A stretch of DNA of 64,000 nucleotides from Aptenodytes patagonicus (Eukaryota; Chordata; Aves; Sphenisciformes; Spheniscidae). The stretch covers positions 70,964,732 through 71,028,731 of the forward strand of contig NC_134955.1 in NCBI RefSeq assembly GCF_965638725.1, given 5' to 3'. Below, piece after piece: positions 1 to 12,500 of this stretch. Position numbers and translations under genes: made by a program. The notes under the pieces are model-generated. The model was not told where the DNA came from, did no database searches, and worked only from the letters and a program-made list of their open reading frames with translations. Each line of letters opens with the position of its first letter. Within the stretch, counting starts at the first letter, position 1.

Positions 1-137
1 AAGAGAGCAGAAAAAATACCCTTATTTTCTAAGTGAGACATTTTTTAATGTATTGAAGTATAGGGGTGATTCATATAATCTGTGTTTATTGTCTAACCAG
101 GTGTTGTATCATAGATTTTTTTTTTCCCTGACTCTAG

Positions 138-3100
138 GTTCTTTGAAGGCTCTTGCAGATATTATTTGTGAATATCCCAGCATTCATAAAAGGTACACAG
201 CAAAGTGCTATGAAAAGGGAAATGTGTTTATTTTGTGAAACCTTTGCTTTAATTACTTTAAGAAACTAACAGATACCATGTTTTCTCATTATTGTGAGCC
301 AGCTATGATCAGATAGAAAGCTGGTCTTGCAACAGGCCTGTAAGTTTGTTTTGGGAGCGGTGTAAGGTTTTGATTTTATCTAAAATAGCTTGGTCATGGA
401 AGCTGCTAGAGTGAACAAAAGTGAAACTGCCTCTCCTGGGAACATTTTCCACATGGATGAAACATGGCCCATGATTCCCCAAAAGTGCTATTTGAGTGAG
501 CCCTTTTTCTCCCTGGAATTCCCTTGAAATCAGCAGGGTTCTGCCCAAGCAGTGCTGCTTTATAAACTGACATTGAAGTCTTGATGCTGCTACGAGCACC
601 TACAGGCTTTCTGTACCAGCCCCAGAAAGTGTCATCTGAAACACTGACTGCTGCCTACGTGGAGGCATCTCATTTCTATCTTGTCCATTCTTGCATACAC
701 AGTTCTCCACGGCTGTTCGTTTGAGAACTAACCAAAGCAACGCAGTCCTGCAAAGCAATCTTTTATTTATCCCCTCTTGTGTCCCTGCTCTGTGGGAGCC
801 CCATTCCAGGCCTGGAGGACTAAGTCCCTTTTACAGAGATTTGAATATACAAAGGGAAGTGAAACAGGGAGACAGCCAGGCTTATCCCTTCTGGCTTCCG
901 ATCTTCGAATTCCTAACAGTAGCCCCTAAGTAGAGCTAATTCCTAGAATGGGCCCCAAAAGCGGGAAAGGCCACAGCCTGCAGCTCTTGAGCTCTGTGTG
1001 AGATGTAAGCAAAGGTATCATCTCCTGTACTGATCCTCCGTCCTGTGTCCCGGTGGGGCTTTCTTGGTGTGCCGCTGCCAGATTATCTGGGGTCCCTGCA
1101 TGAGATCCTGGAGCCCATTACCACCGAGTCCTGAGCCAGGCTGCACAACCTGGTCAGTCAGTCCCCCTTGCACAGTGAACGGTTTTTAAGGTTTCTTCCA
1201 CTTTAGTGAGGAGTGGATATGTATCTTATGCCTTAGCCGTGATTTATGTGGTTCATAAGGCCAGGAAGAGCTGTCATCTCTGCCCCAGAATAGGTTATTT
1301 ATTTGCATGCATCTGTGGGGTAACGGCAGTATGTAACCAATGTTTAGATAATTCTAGGATCATTTTGTATAAAAGTGATACGTTGAACTTTTTACAGTAG
1401 TCGATTTGTGTTTGTTCCTGGCCCCGAAGACCCTGGTCCTGGTTCTATTTTACCAAGGTCAGTTTGCTTCGCTTTTTCAAATTTTGGAATTTTGCGTTAA
1501 ATAGTTAAAGAAGGTAAGAGTCTTGGTTGATACATCTGTTGCTATTTATTTTAGACCTCCCCTGGCTGAAAATATTACTGAGGAATTCAGACAGCTGGTG
1601 CCATTTTCAGTTTTCACCACAAATCCCTGCAGGTGACAGTGTAACTTACTGCTATTTTCCATGTTGTTGTTTTTTTTTTAACTGAATGACTAATTTATGT
1701 GCAGATGTAATTTTCAAAAATTACAAATTTTGGAAAAATTTGTCTTAAATTTTTCAAATTATTAGAATTCCTCACTTGCATTAATTGTAACTAGTTTTAA
1801 ATACATTAATACATAAATAAATTAGTGATGAAAGGAAGTAGTGCTAAAAGTTTGATAGCGAGTATCAAAAGCATCATGTTTTTTCTGAATCTGGGGAGAA
1901 AGAAGGGAAGATGGGAAAGTATTCTTTTAATTGAAATGTGCTTTTTCATTTTGCTATATTAGAGGGAGATCAACTTTATAATGCAGCTCCCTATCTTTTA
2001 GTTTCATCTCAATTTATTTAATTTCATTAATGTTTTCCATTTAGGATTCAATATTGCACCCAAGAGATAATTATCTTTCGTGAAGATTTGGTAAACAAAA
2101 TGTGCAGAAACTGTGTCCGCTTCCCTAGCAGCAACATGGATATTCCCAACCACGTGAGTGAGTTGTGTTCAGCACTTCTTGCTAAGATCTCCTTGACTTC
2201 TTTTTTTTAATCAGCAGGTCTGCATTTAGGGTGCTCTGATCTGCATTCTCACGACATGTTGCAAGAGTAACCAAGAGGGATTGTAAGAAGGATCTATACA
2301 TTTAGCATTAGTACCTTCGTTTCCGTCTTGACAGTAAAATAACTGAAACCATGATGCTGATTGATGGCATTGAGTCATTCTGACTGTCCTGCTGCAGGTG
2401 CCCTTGAACGCAGAACTTCGTAACAGCTGACTCTTGGTGTATGTGCACCAGCAATGAATGTCGTACCAAGAAACATTGATTCCTAAAGGCAAAGTTTAAT
2501 ACAAATTACCTTTTTTTTAAGATTTGATCAATTAACCAGTGACATTTGCAGTAAAGCAGCATGTCACTTTTCCGAAAGGTCATCTGCTGCTTCTGCCTTT
2601 TCACTTGAAGTCTTAATCCTGCTTTTGAGACATGGCCACAGCGCTCTGAGTTATGATTCTAGTTAATGAATGCACAGCAGCAGTTGATGTGACTTACTGA
2701 TATAATTGAATGAGAATGATCCAGGCAGCACTGGCTCATTGCAGTGATGGATGGAGTCTGTTTCTATTTATTTTATAGGGTTTTGTTTGTTTGTTTGACT
2801 CAGAAACTTCTTTTAGCTCTTTCTTCCTTTGCTCCATCACGACAGTGCTCAGTTTCCTTGTGAACATAGGGAAGCCATTGTGGACACTGATGCACCTTGC
2901 TTTTGGTGTGCACGTTTGCATACACGTATGTGTACGCTGCCGGCCACCACTTCCCTGTACTCATACACGGCTTTCTCATGCTTGGAAGGGAAAGAATCAT
3001 GAAGGAAATGTAGAATTATGTATTGCAACACTTTCTGCAGGTAAGAGTATTGGGTTGCTTTTGCATACTTCAATTTTTCTCTGCCTTTTCTGCCTGTCAT

Positions 3101-5151
3101 TAGCTTTTTAATTCAGCCATCGGCGTAAAAAGATGAATGAAAGAGGGAAATTTTGTTACTAACATGAGATTGAATTAATAGTGGCTTTAGGCCTCGGACA
3201 GTATTAGTGGAATAACTGGGCCTTTGCTTGGTACATCATTTTCTTTCAACAGCAGACCCTTCCACCAAGTTGCTGTAGTGGTTTTGGCCCTTTGGGGAAA
3301 ACGGAGCCTAATGGCACCTACGTGGTGGATTAGAGATAATAAAAGCTTTCGAGGGGCTTGAGGAGAGAGTTTCAGGAACCAAAATACCCTGGATGGAATT
3401 TACCAAGTGAAAAAGCAAATGAAAGGGGGCAGCTGGTGTCTGGAGCAGGGCAGCTCTGAGAACAGCCAAAGGAATTGAAATCATTTGGGAATCGAATGAT
3501 TTCCCCAGTTCAGGGAAAAGACTCTGTTTAAGTGTGGGTCATGTGGTTAACCGGCACTGCGAGGAAAGCCACGAGGGGAAAAAAAACCCACAGAAGTTAT
3601 GGCAGTGTTGGTACTTCCTGGAGGAACAGGTAAGCAGATTCTACAGTTTGCTGGAGAGTCTGATCGATGAAATAGTTTTGACATCTTCAAATATTGGCTG
3701 ATATGTTTTAGAAAGGACTTTGTGTATTTAAAAAAAACCCAACACAACAAACCACACAGCAGCTGACTGTTCTAGGGGAGTTGCTGCTTTACTCTAGAAA
3801 TCGCTAATAATCGGAAATACACAAAAAATATTTCCAGGTTCAAAGCTTCTCTATTAACAGGGCATCAGCATCTGCAGGAACGAGTTTGACTTGTAGAAAA
3901 TGGCTCAAACTATTTATGTTTATTTTGCAGTTTGTAAAGACTGTATTATCACAAGGACATCTGACGCCACTTCCGCTGTACGTTAGCCCTGTGTACTGGG
4001 CCTATGACTACTCCCTGAGGGTGTATCCTGTGCCAGATATGCTCGTCATTGCAGATAAATACGACCCATTCACTGTCACCAACACTGACTGTCTTTGCAT
4101 AAATCCTGTAAGATTTCCTTATGCTTTACCAAAATAAGAAGGGGGTGCAGTCACATCCAGGTGTGTCTCTTACTATTTGTACAGTATTTTACTTAGACAA
4201 GCGTGGTATATTCATTTTTCTTTACAGGGTTCATTTCCAAGAAGTGGATTTTCATTCAAGGTATTCTACCCCTCCAACAAGACAGTTGAAGACAGGTAAA
4301 TATATTCAGTTTCTCATTTAAAAGGAAGTACCTTCTTATTTGCTGACTTTCTGATTATCAGGAGAACACAGAAAATCGGTTATATAAACAGAGTGAATGT
4401 TCTAGCAGTTTAACATAGACTTACGCTTCATACTTAGCAGTGTAAGAAATCCAAACGCCCAGAACTAAAATAATAAATTTAGAAATTAGTCAAATAACAA
4501 TGATGAGAAGCATGATCCAAAAGTAAAAGGAAAGATAGACTGTACTATATGATTTTCAATAATTGAGACCCAATTGGGAAACAGATTCGTTTCTGGAGAT
4601 GATGCTTGTTACATAGGTTAATTACACTTAGGAACAATTCTTGCTTCATTTTGTGATCATCGTCAAGCCCGGAAGCCACTTTCATGCTTTGATTTAATGT
4701 ATTTTAAACCTGTACTTACTCATTCCGACTGTGGTCTTCCAATGCCTGGAAGAAAGGCCAGCTGCAACAGCAAAAAGTATGAAAGGGCTTACGACTGTGA
4801 TGAAAAGTTGCCTGTTTGAAATAACGATGGCAGAACCCAATGGGAAAAGCGCAGTTGCCTTGCCTGATTCAGTGTCATGCCTCGTGGCAGAGGTTGCGTT
4901 TGTCTCAAACGGGGGCGTGTAACACCCCCCACCCTCCCAAGGGAATTGCTACTACATCGACCCATGTAACCTTTACTTGAATATAGAAAATATCGCACCA
5001 TGAGATGCTTTAGGTCTTTAAATAGTTCAGAACTTTATCAAGTCTTTCATAAATCAAGGAATAGAATAATACGTTATTTATTGTGAAGTTGCTTTTTAAA
5101 AACTACATACTGTTTTTGTTTGGTATTTTCAGCAAGCTTCAGGGTCTCTGA
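138..5151 (+). CDS. POLE2: DNA polymerase epsilon subunit 2, C-terminal exons (5' end outside window)
   Basis: Accessory B-subunit of the leading-strand replicase DNA polymerase epsilon, nuclear; it links the catalytic subunit to the CMG helicase. Seven coding exons fit together in one phase: 138-192, 1398-1457, 1555-1632, 2045-2153, 3931-4107, 4228-4295 and 5133-5151 (TGA at 5149). All internal junctions are GT-AG. They encode about 188 residues, the C-terminal third of a ~527-residue protein. Recognisable stretches are [53 protein letters not shown] and the terminal DSKLQGL; all match vertebrate POLE2 as I remember it. This part belongs to the calcineurin-like phosphoesterase fold of B-subunits, which is known to be catalytically inactive. 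Earlier exons lie to the left of the window. DNAAF2 follows on the same strand 1.4 kb downstream. Confidence 0.97.
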
Positions 5152-5249
5152 ATTTCTGCGAGACTGCAAAAAGGGAGTGAGCCTTTGTAAAGCCAACTAG
5201 CACTCATTTGAGATGGATTGATTTTTATGATGTATCACGGACTGTTTAT

Positions 5250-5294
5250 AATAAATGTCAAAGCCAAAAATGGTGTATTTTGTACACAAATAAA
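5250..5294 (+). terminator. POLE2 polyadenylation signals
   Basis: Two AATAAA hexamers, at 5250-5255 and 5289-5294, lie about 100-140 bases after the POLE2 stop codon, which would give a short 3' UTR. A third hexamer lies near 5366. Which one is used cannot be told from sequence. Confidence 0.6.
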
Positions 5295-5299
5295 CTTTT

Positions 5300-6395
5300 A
5301 CAGGAAACGATACTGGTGTTAATTTAGTGAAATGTAGAGTCACGGTGAAGATTAATTGGCAAAGCATAATAAAAGAAGGCAACTGGAGGAACCAGAAGCA
5401 CGTATATCAAACAGGAAATATCTAGCTTTTAAAAAAAGAAGTTAAAGATAGGGAGAACTTTGTCTTTCACCACGCTGAGTTGAACTGATAGCTAGTTATC
5501 TACAGGAGATACTGGAAATGCGGGCTGGGGTTTTTCTTTGGACAGGAAAGGTCTGGAGAAGATTGCGAGGCGTTATTTACTAATGGCAGTATATAATCTG
5601 TTTGCGGCTAATGTTATGCAGGCAGGGCGGGGAGAGGTAAGAGGAACAAGGACGTGGTCCTTTGAAACGTCTGCAGAAGGCAGGGAGGAGGAAATCTTGC
5701 TGAAGGAGCAATCAGGAAGGTGGGAAAGAGTCAGGGCCTGGCAGCGCTAACTTCTGCATCAGCAGTCGGTTTAGCTTACAGCGGAGAGCAGCCTGTCGGG
5801 ACGTGGACCTGGTCCCTTTTCAACGGAACTAAGCAAAAACCTGCTCCAGCCACTCGCGGGCATCAAGACCGTGGGACCAGACTGGTGCTACCCCAAAGTG
5901 CCCAAATCAGGTGTAGAGCAGACAGGGGACCCTCAGCGCCGGCTGTTTTGTTTCACAGACCCTTTCCTGCTGTGCTGGCATCGACATGAGCGTGGCTCAG
6001 GGGGCAGGAGGGGGAGGAGGACAGCGGGGTACGGGCTCTGGAGGGGCCATTGGGGTGTGGGTGGAAGCTGGGTACAAGAGGTGGAAGCTGAACTGCCGAG
6101 GATCTAAACCCAAACCACAGGAGAGACTGCGCCAGCACTTCTGAATGTGCTCCCCGACCCTCAGCCAGGAGGGGAAGGCAGTGCTAGCTCAGGGACGTGG
6201 GGCAGGCAGGGAACACGAGCCTTGCAGAGGGATGAGCGGGAGACAGTGGAGAGCCACCCCTGTGGAAGACCGGGGTGAGGGCCGAGAGCCAGCACGAAGC
6301 CACTGAGGTGAAAGGAGGGGAAAGGCTCAGCGAGGCCAGAACGGCGGGCTCACAAGCAGAGAGGAATCGGACTCAGGAAGACCACTGGGGGAGGG
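5300..6395. other. POLE2-DNAAF2 intergenic spacer
   Basis: No conserved coding sequence or repeat was recognised. GC content rises towards the DNAAF2 promoter. The short open frames here have no recognisable domain and overlap each other in several frames, as expected by chance in GC-rich DNA. Confidence 0.5.
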
Positions 6396-6547
6396 CCCGC
6401 CATATTGTTTGGCGTCTCCATAGCAACTGGCCGGAGGGTCCGGCACCTCCATCTCGTTTACTGTCACCATAGCAACGACCACGGCCGGCCCGGAGGCGCC
6501 ATCTTGTTTGGCGTCTCCACAGCAACGAGAACGGCCGGGCCGGAGCC
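6396..6547 (+). promoter_or_regulatory. DNAAF2 promoter: three tandem YY1-like/RFX X-box units
   Basis: Three X-box motifs lie at 6414-6427 (GTCTCCATAGCAAC), 6463-6476 (GTCACCATAGCAAC) and 6513-6526 (GTCTCCACAGCAAC). All fit the RFX consensus GTNRCC-N(0-3)-RGYAAC closely. They are spaced 49 and 50 bp apart, and each is preceded by a similar CCAT(A/C)T-TGTTT-like segment resembling a YY1 site (best at 6496-6508). The ~50-bp unit is therefore repeated in tandem, and the last X-box ends 21 bases before the ATG. RFX factors with FOXJ1 are known to drive motile-cilium genes, which fits a dynein assembly factor. The transcription start itself is not visible. Confidence 0.8.
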
Positions 6548-9500
6548 ATGGCGGGCGCGGGGCGGCTGGAGGACCTGGAGCTCAGCGCCGAGGAGGCGGA
6601 GCGGCTCCAACGGGCCTTCCGCGACGAGCAGTTCCGGGCGCTGTTCGCCGACTACGCGGCGGAGCTGGCCGACCCGGAGCAGAGGCGGCTGTACGAGGAG
6701 GAGGTGGCGGCCCTGGAGCGGGAACGCGGCGTGGAGGTGCGCTTCGTCCACCCCGAAGCGGGCTACGTGCTGCGCACTAGCCAGGCCGGCTCCCGCCGCT
6801 GCTACCTCAACGTCTGCAGCAACCCGCACGTCGGGGCGCCGCAGGCCCGCGCCGAGCCCGGCGGCCACCGCTGGGCCCTGCCCTACAGCCTGGCGCCGGG
6901 CCGCGAGGAGCTGGGCCGCGGCGGCCGCCGCCGCCTGGTCTACGACGTGGTCTTCCACCCGGCGGCGCTCCGCCTGGCCGCCCGCAGCGCCCGCTTCCGC
7001 CGCCTGCTCAGCGACACGGCGCTGGAGGCCGTGGAGCGCCACTGCGCCGTGCAGCTGGACCGCGCCAACGCCGCCGTCCTCCGCGGCACCAAGTACAAGG
7101 GCGTCCCGCAGGCGCCCGTCATCCGCACCCCGCTGCCCGGCGGCGCCCCGCCACCGCCCGCCGCCGGCGAGTCCCCGCTGCCGCCCTTCCCCTTCCCGCC
7201 CGCCGCAGCCCCGCCGCCGCCCGCCGCCCCCCCGCCGGCCCGGCCCGCCGGCCCCACCACGCCGCGCTGGAGCATCCGCCACCGCTCCTACGTGGACCTG
7301 CAAGACTACCGGTGCTGCCGCGACTCGGCGCCCAGCCCGGTGCCGCGGGAGCTGGTGGTGACGGTGGAGCTGCCGCTACTGCGCTCCGCCACCCAGGCCG
7401 CGCTGGAGATCCGCGGCCGGGAGCTGCGCCTCGACTCGCAGCGTCCCGCCTACCGCCTGCGCCTCCGCCTCCCCTACGACGTGGACGAGAACCGCGGGCG
7501 GGCCGCCTTCGACAAGGCCCAGCGGCAGCTCCTGGTCACGCTGCCCGTGGTGCCGCAGCTCGGCCCGCAGGAACCGCTAGGCCCGGGCGGGGAGCGGCTG
7601 GAGGAGGCCGAGCCCGGTGCGGAGGGGCGGGGCGAGCCGCCGGCGGCTGAGGCGGGCGGCGGGGCCGTGCCTCCCCCGGGCCCCGGCGGCGCGGCCCGGA
7701 GCACGTGCGGCGGCGGGGAGCTCGCCGAGCGCCCCGCGCAGCCACCCGCGGGCGGTGACCCGCCGCCGCCGCCGCCCTACTCCCGCGCCGCTTCCCCCGC
7801 TCCGAGCGCCAGCCCCGAGCTGGCCGCGCCCCGCGGCCCCGGCGGGGACGCCACTCCGTGCCCTCCCGAGAGGCCGGCCCCGCCGGCGGCAGAGAGCAGC
7901 CCCGGTGAGATGGCTTTTGCCCAGGGCTCCGGCAGCCCCGAGGCCGCCGCGTGCCCTCCCTTCCAGTGCCGGCAGGATGAGGCCTCCCTCACCCTGCTCC
8001 TGCATGTGCCCGGCATCCAGCCCCAGAGCCTCAGCGAGGACATGGGCACGAACCACTACAGCCTCCGCTTCTCCAGTGACACAGGCACCTATGCCCTCTT
8101 CCTACAGTTTCCTCCCGCAAACAGGCTGGCATCACGCGAGACCAGCGTTAGCGTGTCTGCCTACAACGCTGCTATCGGGCTCGCCAAAGCCCCCGGGAGC
8201 ACCGGGCCCTGGGAGAAGTTCTGCTTCGGCCTTGACGCCTCTGGTCTGCAGGTAATGGCTTCAAAATGGCAGGGTTGGTGCATCATGCTCCCCAGAGTGC
8301 CACCGCTTCGCTGCAGTGTGTGACTTCTGCTGTTTGGATTCATTTACGACTGATGTCGCAGGGAGCTGTTAGGTTATCGGTCTGAGTTCAGAAGAAGTTG
8401 GTAGTGACGGAAACTGCTTCCCTCAGAGGGCTGTTACCGGATGTAAGTGGAACGACCTAATTAGTGCTAGTCTTGTACGAGCAGTACGAAGGTCATGTCA
8501 CGGAGCTGACATCTTCGTCCTTGAATTGAATTGAAATGATGTCTGCCTCCCGCACTGATTTTTTTCTAAGGGAAATTCTGATGATGAGTGAAAATGGAGC
8601 CTGTCCTACGTCCTTAGTGTTAGCCTTCAAGGCCATGTAAATTGCTCATGCAGCCTATTCACATGAAGAAAGGAGATGTTTATAATACACCAGGTGTACA
8701 CACCCATGCATACAGTGTCATGAAATGCAGGTGTGTGTGGAGTGAGTGTACTGTGTCTGTGTTTGAGGACAGAACTCCCATTTACAGCCCCAGGAACATT
8801 AGTTCAACCAGAGTAGTACAGCAAACAGCAGCTGTGAACTGCTGTCGATTGCCATTTTACCGGGCGAGTTCTTCATCTTCTCTTCTTACCAGTCTGAATA
8901 TGATTCTAGTTTAGATGTTTTATTATTTTATGGGTCGTTAGGCAGCGATGCTCCCTGTGGCGGGAGGAGGTTGGCATGCCTGCTGAGAACTGGCAGTGTC
9001 CCCGCAAGGGGATGCTCAGCACTCTTGCCATCAAGAAACACAAGTTTTGTGGAGAACTACATTATTCTGTAAGCTCAGAGTTTCAAATGACTTATCATGA
9101 GCAGGGATTAAGTCTGCACAATTCTTGTGTAACCTTTCAGCCATGTGATTTTGAGTTTGTCTTTATTTTAGAACAATAAAATCCTTTGCAGGTTGGATCA
9201 TGTACCATGGGAGTGCAAGTCCAGAAAACTGGCAGGCTTAAAGTATATCCGCTAGGATGGTGGCTTGGAGTATCTTAGTTGCTCCATCCCTGAAATTAGA
9301 AAATACTTCAGGATTCTGAAAGATATTTATCCAATTAGTGTATGTGCAGCTGAATCTTCACGTTTTAGTTCCCATTTAGCAGACAGCATACCTTTTCTGT
9401 AACAGCAACTCCTCTGAAGGAGGAGCTGATTGTTTCGGGTAAGTATCAAAGATGATGAATTTATTGAGAACCGCCTACACCGAACTGTTTGCAGTGCATT

Positions 9501-12500
9501 TCCTTTGCTTTTACTGGATCAGGAACCTGCAAGTCTGTGCAAGTGGGGCCACGAAACATTCGGCACTACTGTTAATTGGTGTGATCAAGTGCTGGGTGCC
9601 AATGCGACGTCAAGTAAGCCATTGTGCAAACCACGGCCTGTTTTCTGTGTAGGTACAGAAGGCACGGGGTAGGAACTACAGGCATTTTATCTGCCTTTTC
9701 AGAGAGTCTGAATATCCATCTCTTTCATCACGTACCGTGGTGTGTGTCCGTGCGCTTGCTTGTTGTTTTATGGCGTGGAGGCCTAAATGCAGGTTTTAAG
9801 GGAAAACAACAGCTTTCTGTGACTCTGTGTGGAGATACAGCTGAAAATTCAGTTTGGGAACAGGAAATTCTGCTGCAGTATCTCTTTAGTACTGTGATTG
9901 ATGGACGTTTCTGCATGCTTTGATCTCAGTCTAATGATTGGAAAGTGTTTGGTATGTTCATTATTATGATTAGGGGAACATCTTTTAATTGAAAGTTGTT
10001 AAATGGGGATGCAGTGATGGAATTTTTGTCAATATCACATTTTTGGGAGTTAAAAAATCTTTGAATGTGCTGAATTTATTATATATTGCAAAATGTTTTG
10101 GGTGGAGTAGTAGTAGTAGGAGATTTGGCATTAGTCATAGGCCTCCCAGCCATTCATTCATGTAGCAGGCTAAAAAAGATTGATTTCTTCTGGGGTCCTT
10201 TTGGATACCGGGCCTGCAAATTGAAGCAGCTGAAATAGTCAGAAGTCATTTGTTCTGTTTGCTTTTTTTTAACTGTGCTATTTCCCAAAAGTGCCTGTGC
10301 CAGCGCTGATAGCTGCATTCACTCAGAGTGAAGTGAGAAAAATTAATATTTAATTAGAGCTACTATTATATGCTGTCTTCTGCCCATTAACTATTTGCTT
10401 GTGGTAGCTTCTCTGCTACTTATGTTGATTTCTTCAATTTGTCTGCTGTCATCTCTGGTGTTTTTCTGCTTTGACTCTCTTTCTATAAATCAGAGCTACG
10501 GTTCTTGCATTGAGATCTGCAAGGAGTTGCATCAGTCATAGAAGAGTGTTTTAGGAATGCATGCAGTAGCAGTGCCCTGTTTAAGCTCCCACTTCAGGGA
10601 GCTTTCAGTGGCCAAGGCGAGCAGGCATTTGATCCTGCACCTCCCAGTTGCGTTCCTGTCTGCTTGTTTGTAATCTCTTCTCCCACAGTAGCATCGCCAG
10701 AGGATAGTGCGTGGCGAAAGAAGAGGCCAGTGTTTTTTACGGGTATGACATTCCCACTCCGCTGTCTTCTGGGAAATTGGTTCTTACTGGAGACCAAGGG
10801 TTTCTGTGTTGTTTCATGGAACAGGTTCCTCACTGAGTTAGTTACTTCAGAAATCTGCCCAACTCGGTGATAGCTCGTGCCACAGCGGCTGTTACAGTAC
10901 CCTGTTAGGCTGCCTGTGTAATTGTCTCCCATTAACTTGCCAAACAGCCAGGAAAATGTGTTGTGGTAATTCTTCACCGCGTGAGCAGAATGCATCTCGT
11001 CGGCAGCCTCGTCCCTGGACTATGATGTAGTGCAGCGCGTATTGCTTGATTTTGATTGCCTGTGCGCCTCTGCCCAGATCAACACGTACGATAATGGTGC
11101 CGGTAATTGCACAGTCCTGCCTTGCGTGTTTGTGATGTTCCTGTTATCGCACTGGCCTCTTTTCTTGTTGGAAATTGGTCTGATACAGATATTGGTAGAA
11201 GAATGAGTTGAGCTTGTCCTTAGGACACCATTCTTGAAACAGAATTTCAAGGACTGGTTTTCCTTTTGTAGTCAGATATGTTTGAATCCCTGTGCTGAAA
11301 GATGATATATTTAGAGCTCAGTTTCCATAGATGCTGAGCAGTCTGAATTCCCACCCCAGCAAGTGCTTATTTTGAGCAAGTCTTTACAGCGCAACAGTCC
11401 TCCCTGGACTTTAACTGTGTCATTGCAAGTATTCCTTCGTTTGGTAGCTCTTGATGTTGCTTTGGTTTTACTGCTTTCCCATACAATAGATAGCTCTCTG
11501 CTGACTCTGAGCCCTAACTTCTTGTCAGCGGTTGCAGCCGTTGCTTCTCTTTCTCTCTGAGTAGTTTCGCTCCTTGGCTAAACCGTAACATCCACACACT
11601 TGTTACGGTGAGCAGAAGTCCTATAAAAACAAAGATCCTGTAACTTTGGACTTCGTGGACCAGGGTCACATATTTCAGGGGTTTAAAAGTTACCTTTTGT
11701 CACTGGCCTTGTGCTTAATCGCTGCACCAGAGACCACACAGCGCTGATCTTTCTGCAGGGCTCACTCCAGGCCCTGTTTTTCCAGGGGAATAGAGACCCA
11801 TGACCTGAGGAAGTTGCCTTCACTGTCTGCTCTTTGCCTCGAAGTACCAGCTGTGGGCTGTGCTCCCGCCATTACTCTTTATTGCAGTTCATCCACTAAC
11901 GCCTTCTACATTTCTCACTTCCATTTGTTCAAATCCTGGGAGCTCAGGCCTAGGAAACTCCTGCATTGGAGAGTTCCCCCTTCATTTTAAGATGACAGAG
12001 CCCGGGGAGTAAATGATGAAAAAGAATGGTTGAGAGTTAAATAACCGTTAATAAAATTTGTAAGCCTGCCAGGCAAGGATTCCGAGAACAACATGTCCCA
12101 GAATGTCCTGGTTTATGGCAGAGCTGGAGTTGGGCAATTAATGAAATCATGTCTTTGTAAAGCACCGTCTTTTAATGTTTGGTCTCCTGGGGTTAAATGC
12201 TCAGTTCTTAACAGAAATAAAAGCCAGTTTTCTGGTGGGTGTATCTGAGCTACTGAGACTTGGAGGCTCAGTTATACTAGCATGTGAAACACGTTTGGTA
12301 GATAATTAATTCTGCCTGCAGTTTTTGGGTCATGTGTGCTCATTTTCACGTGATTAGAAAAAGATTGGTTAAAGTAATAATTCCCTTTCATGCTGATCCA
12401 CACCCTTCCCGCCCTTCTCAGTGGACTGAAATGACTTTGTTCAGAGGATGTGTGCACTCACTCTCCTGGTCAGTGCTTCCCTCCTGGAGTCCCCCTCGCT

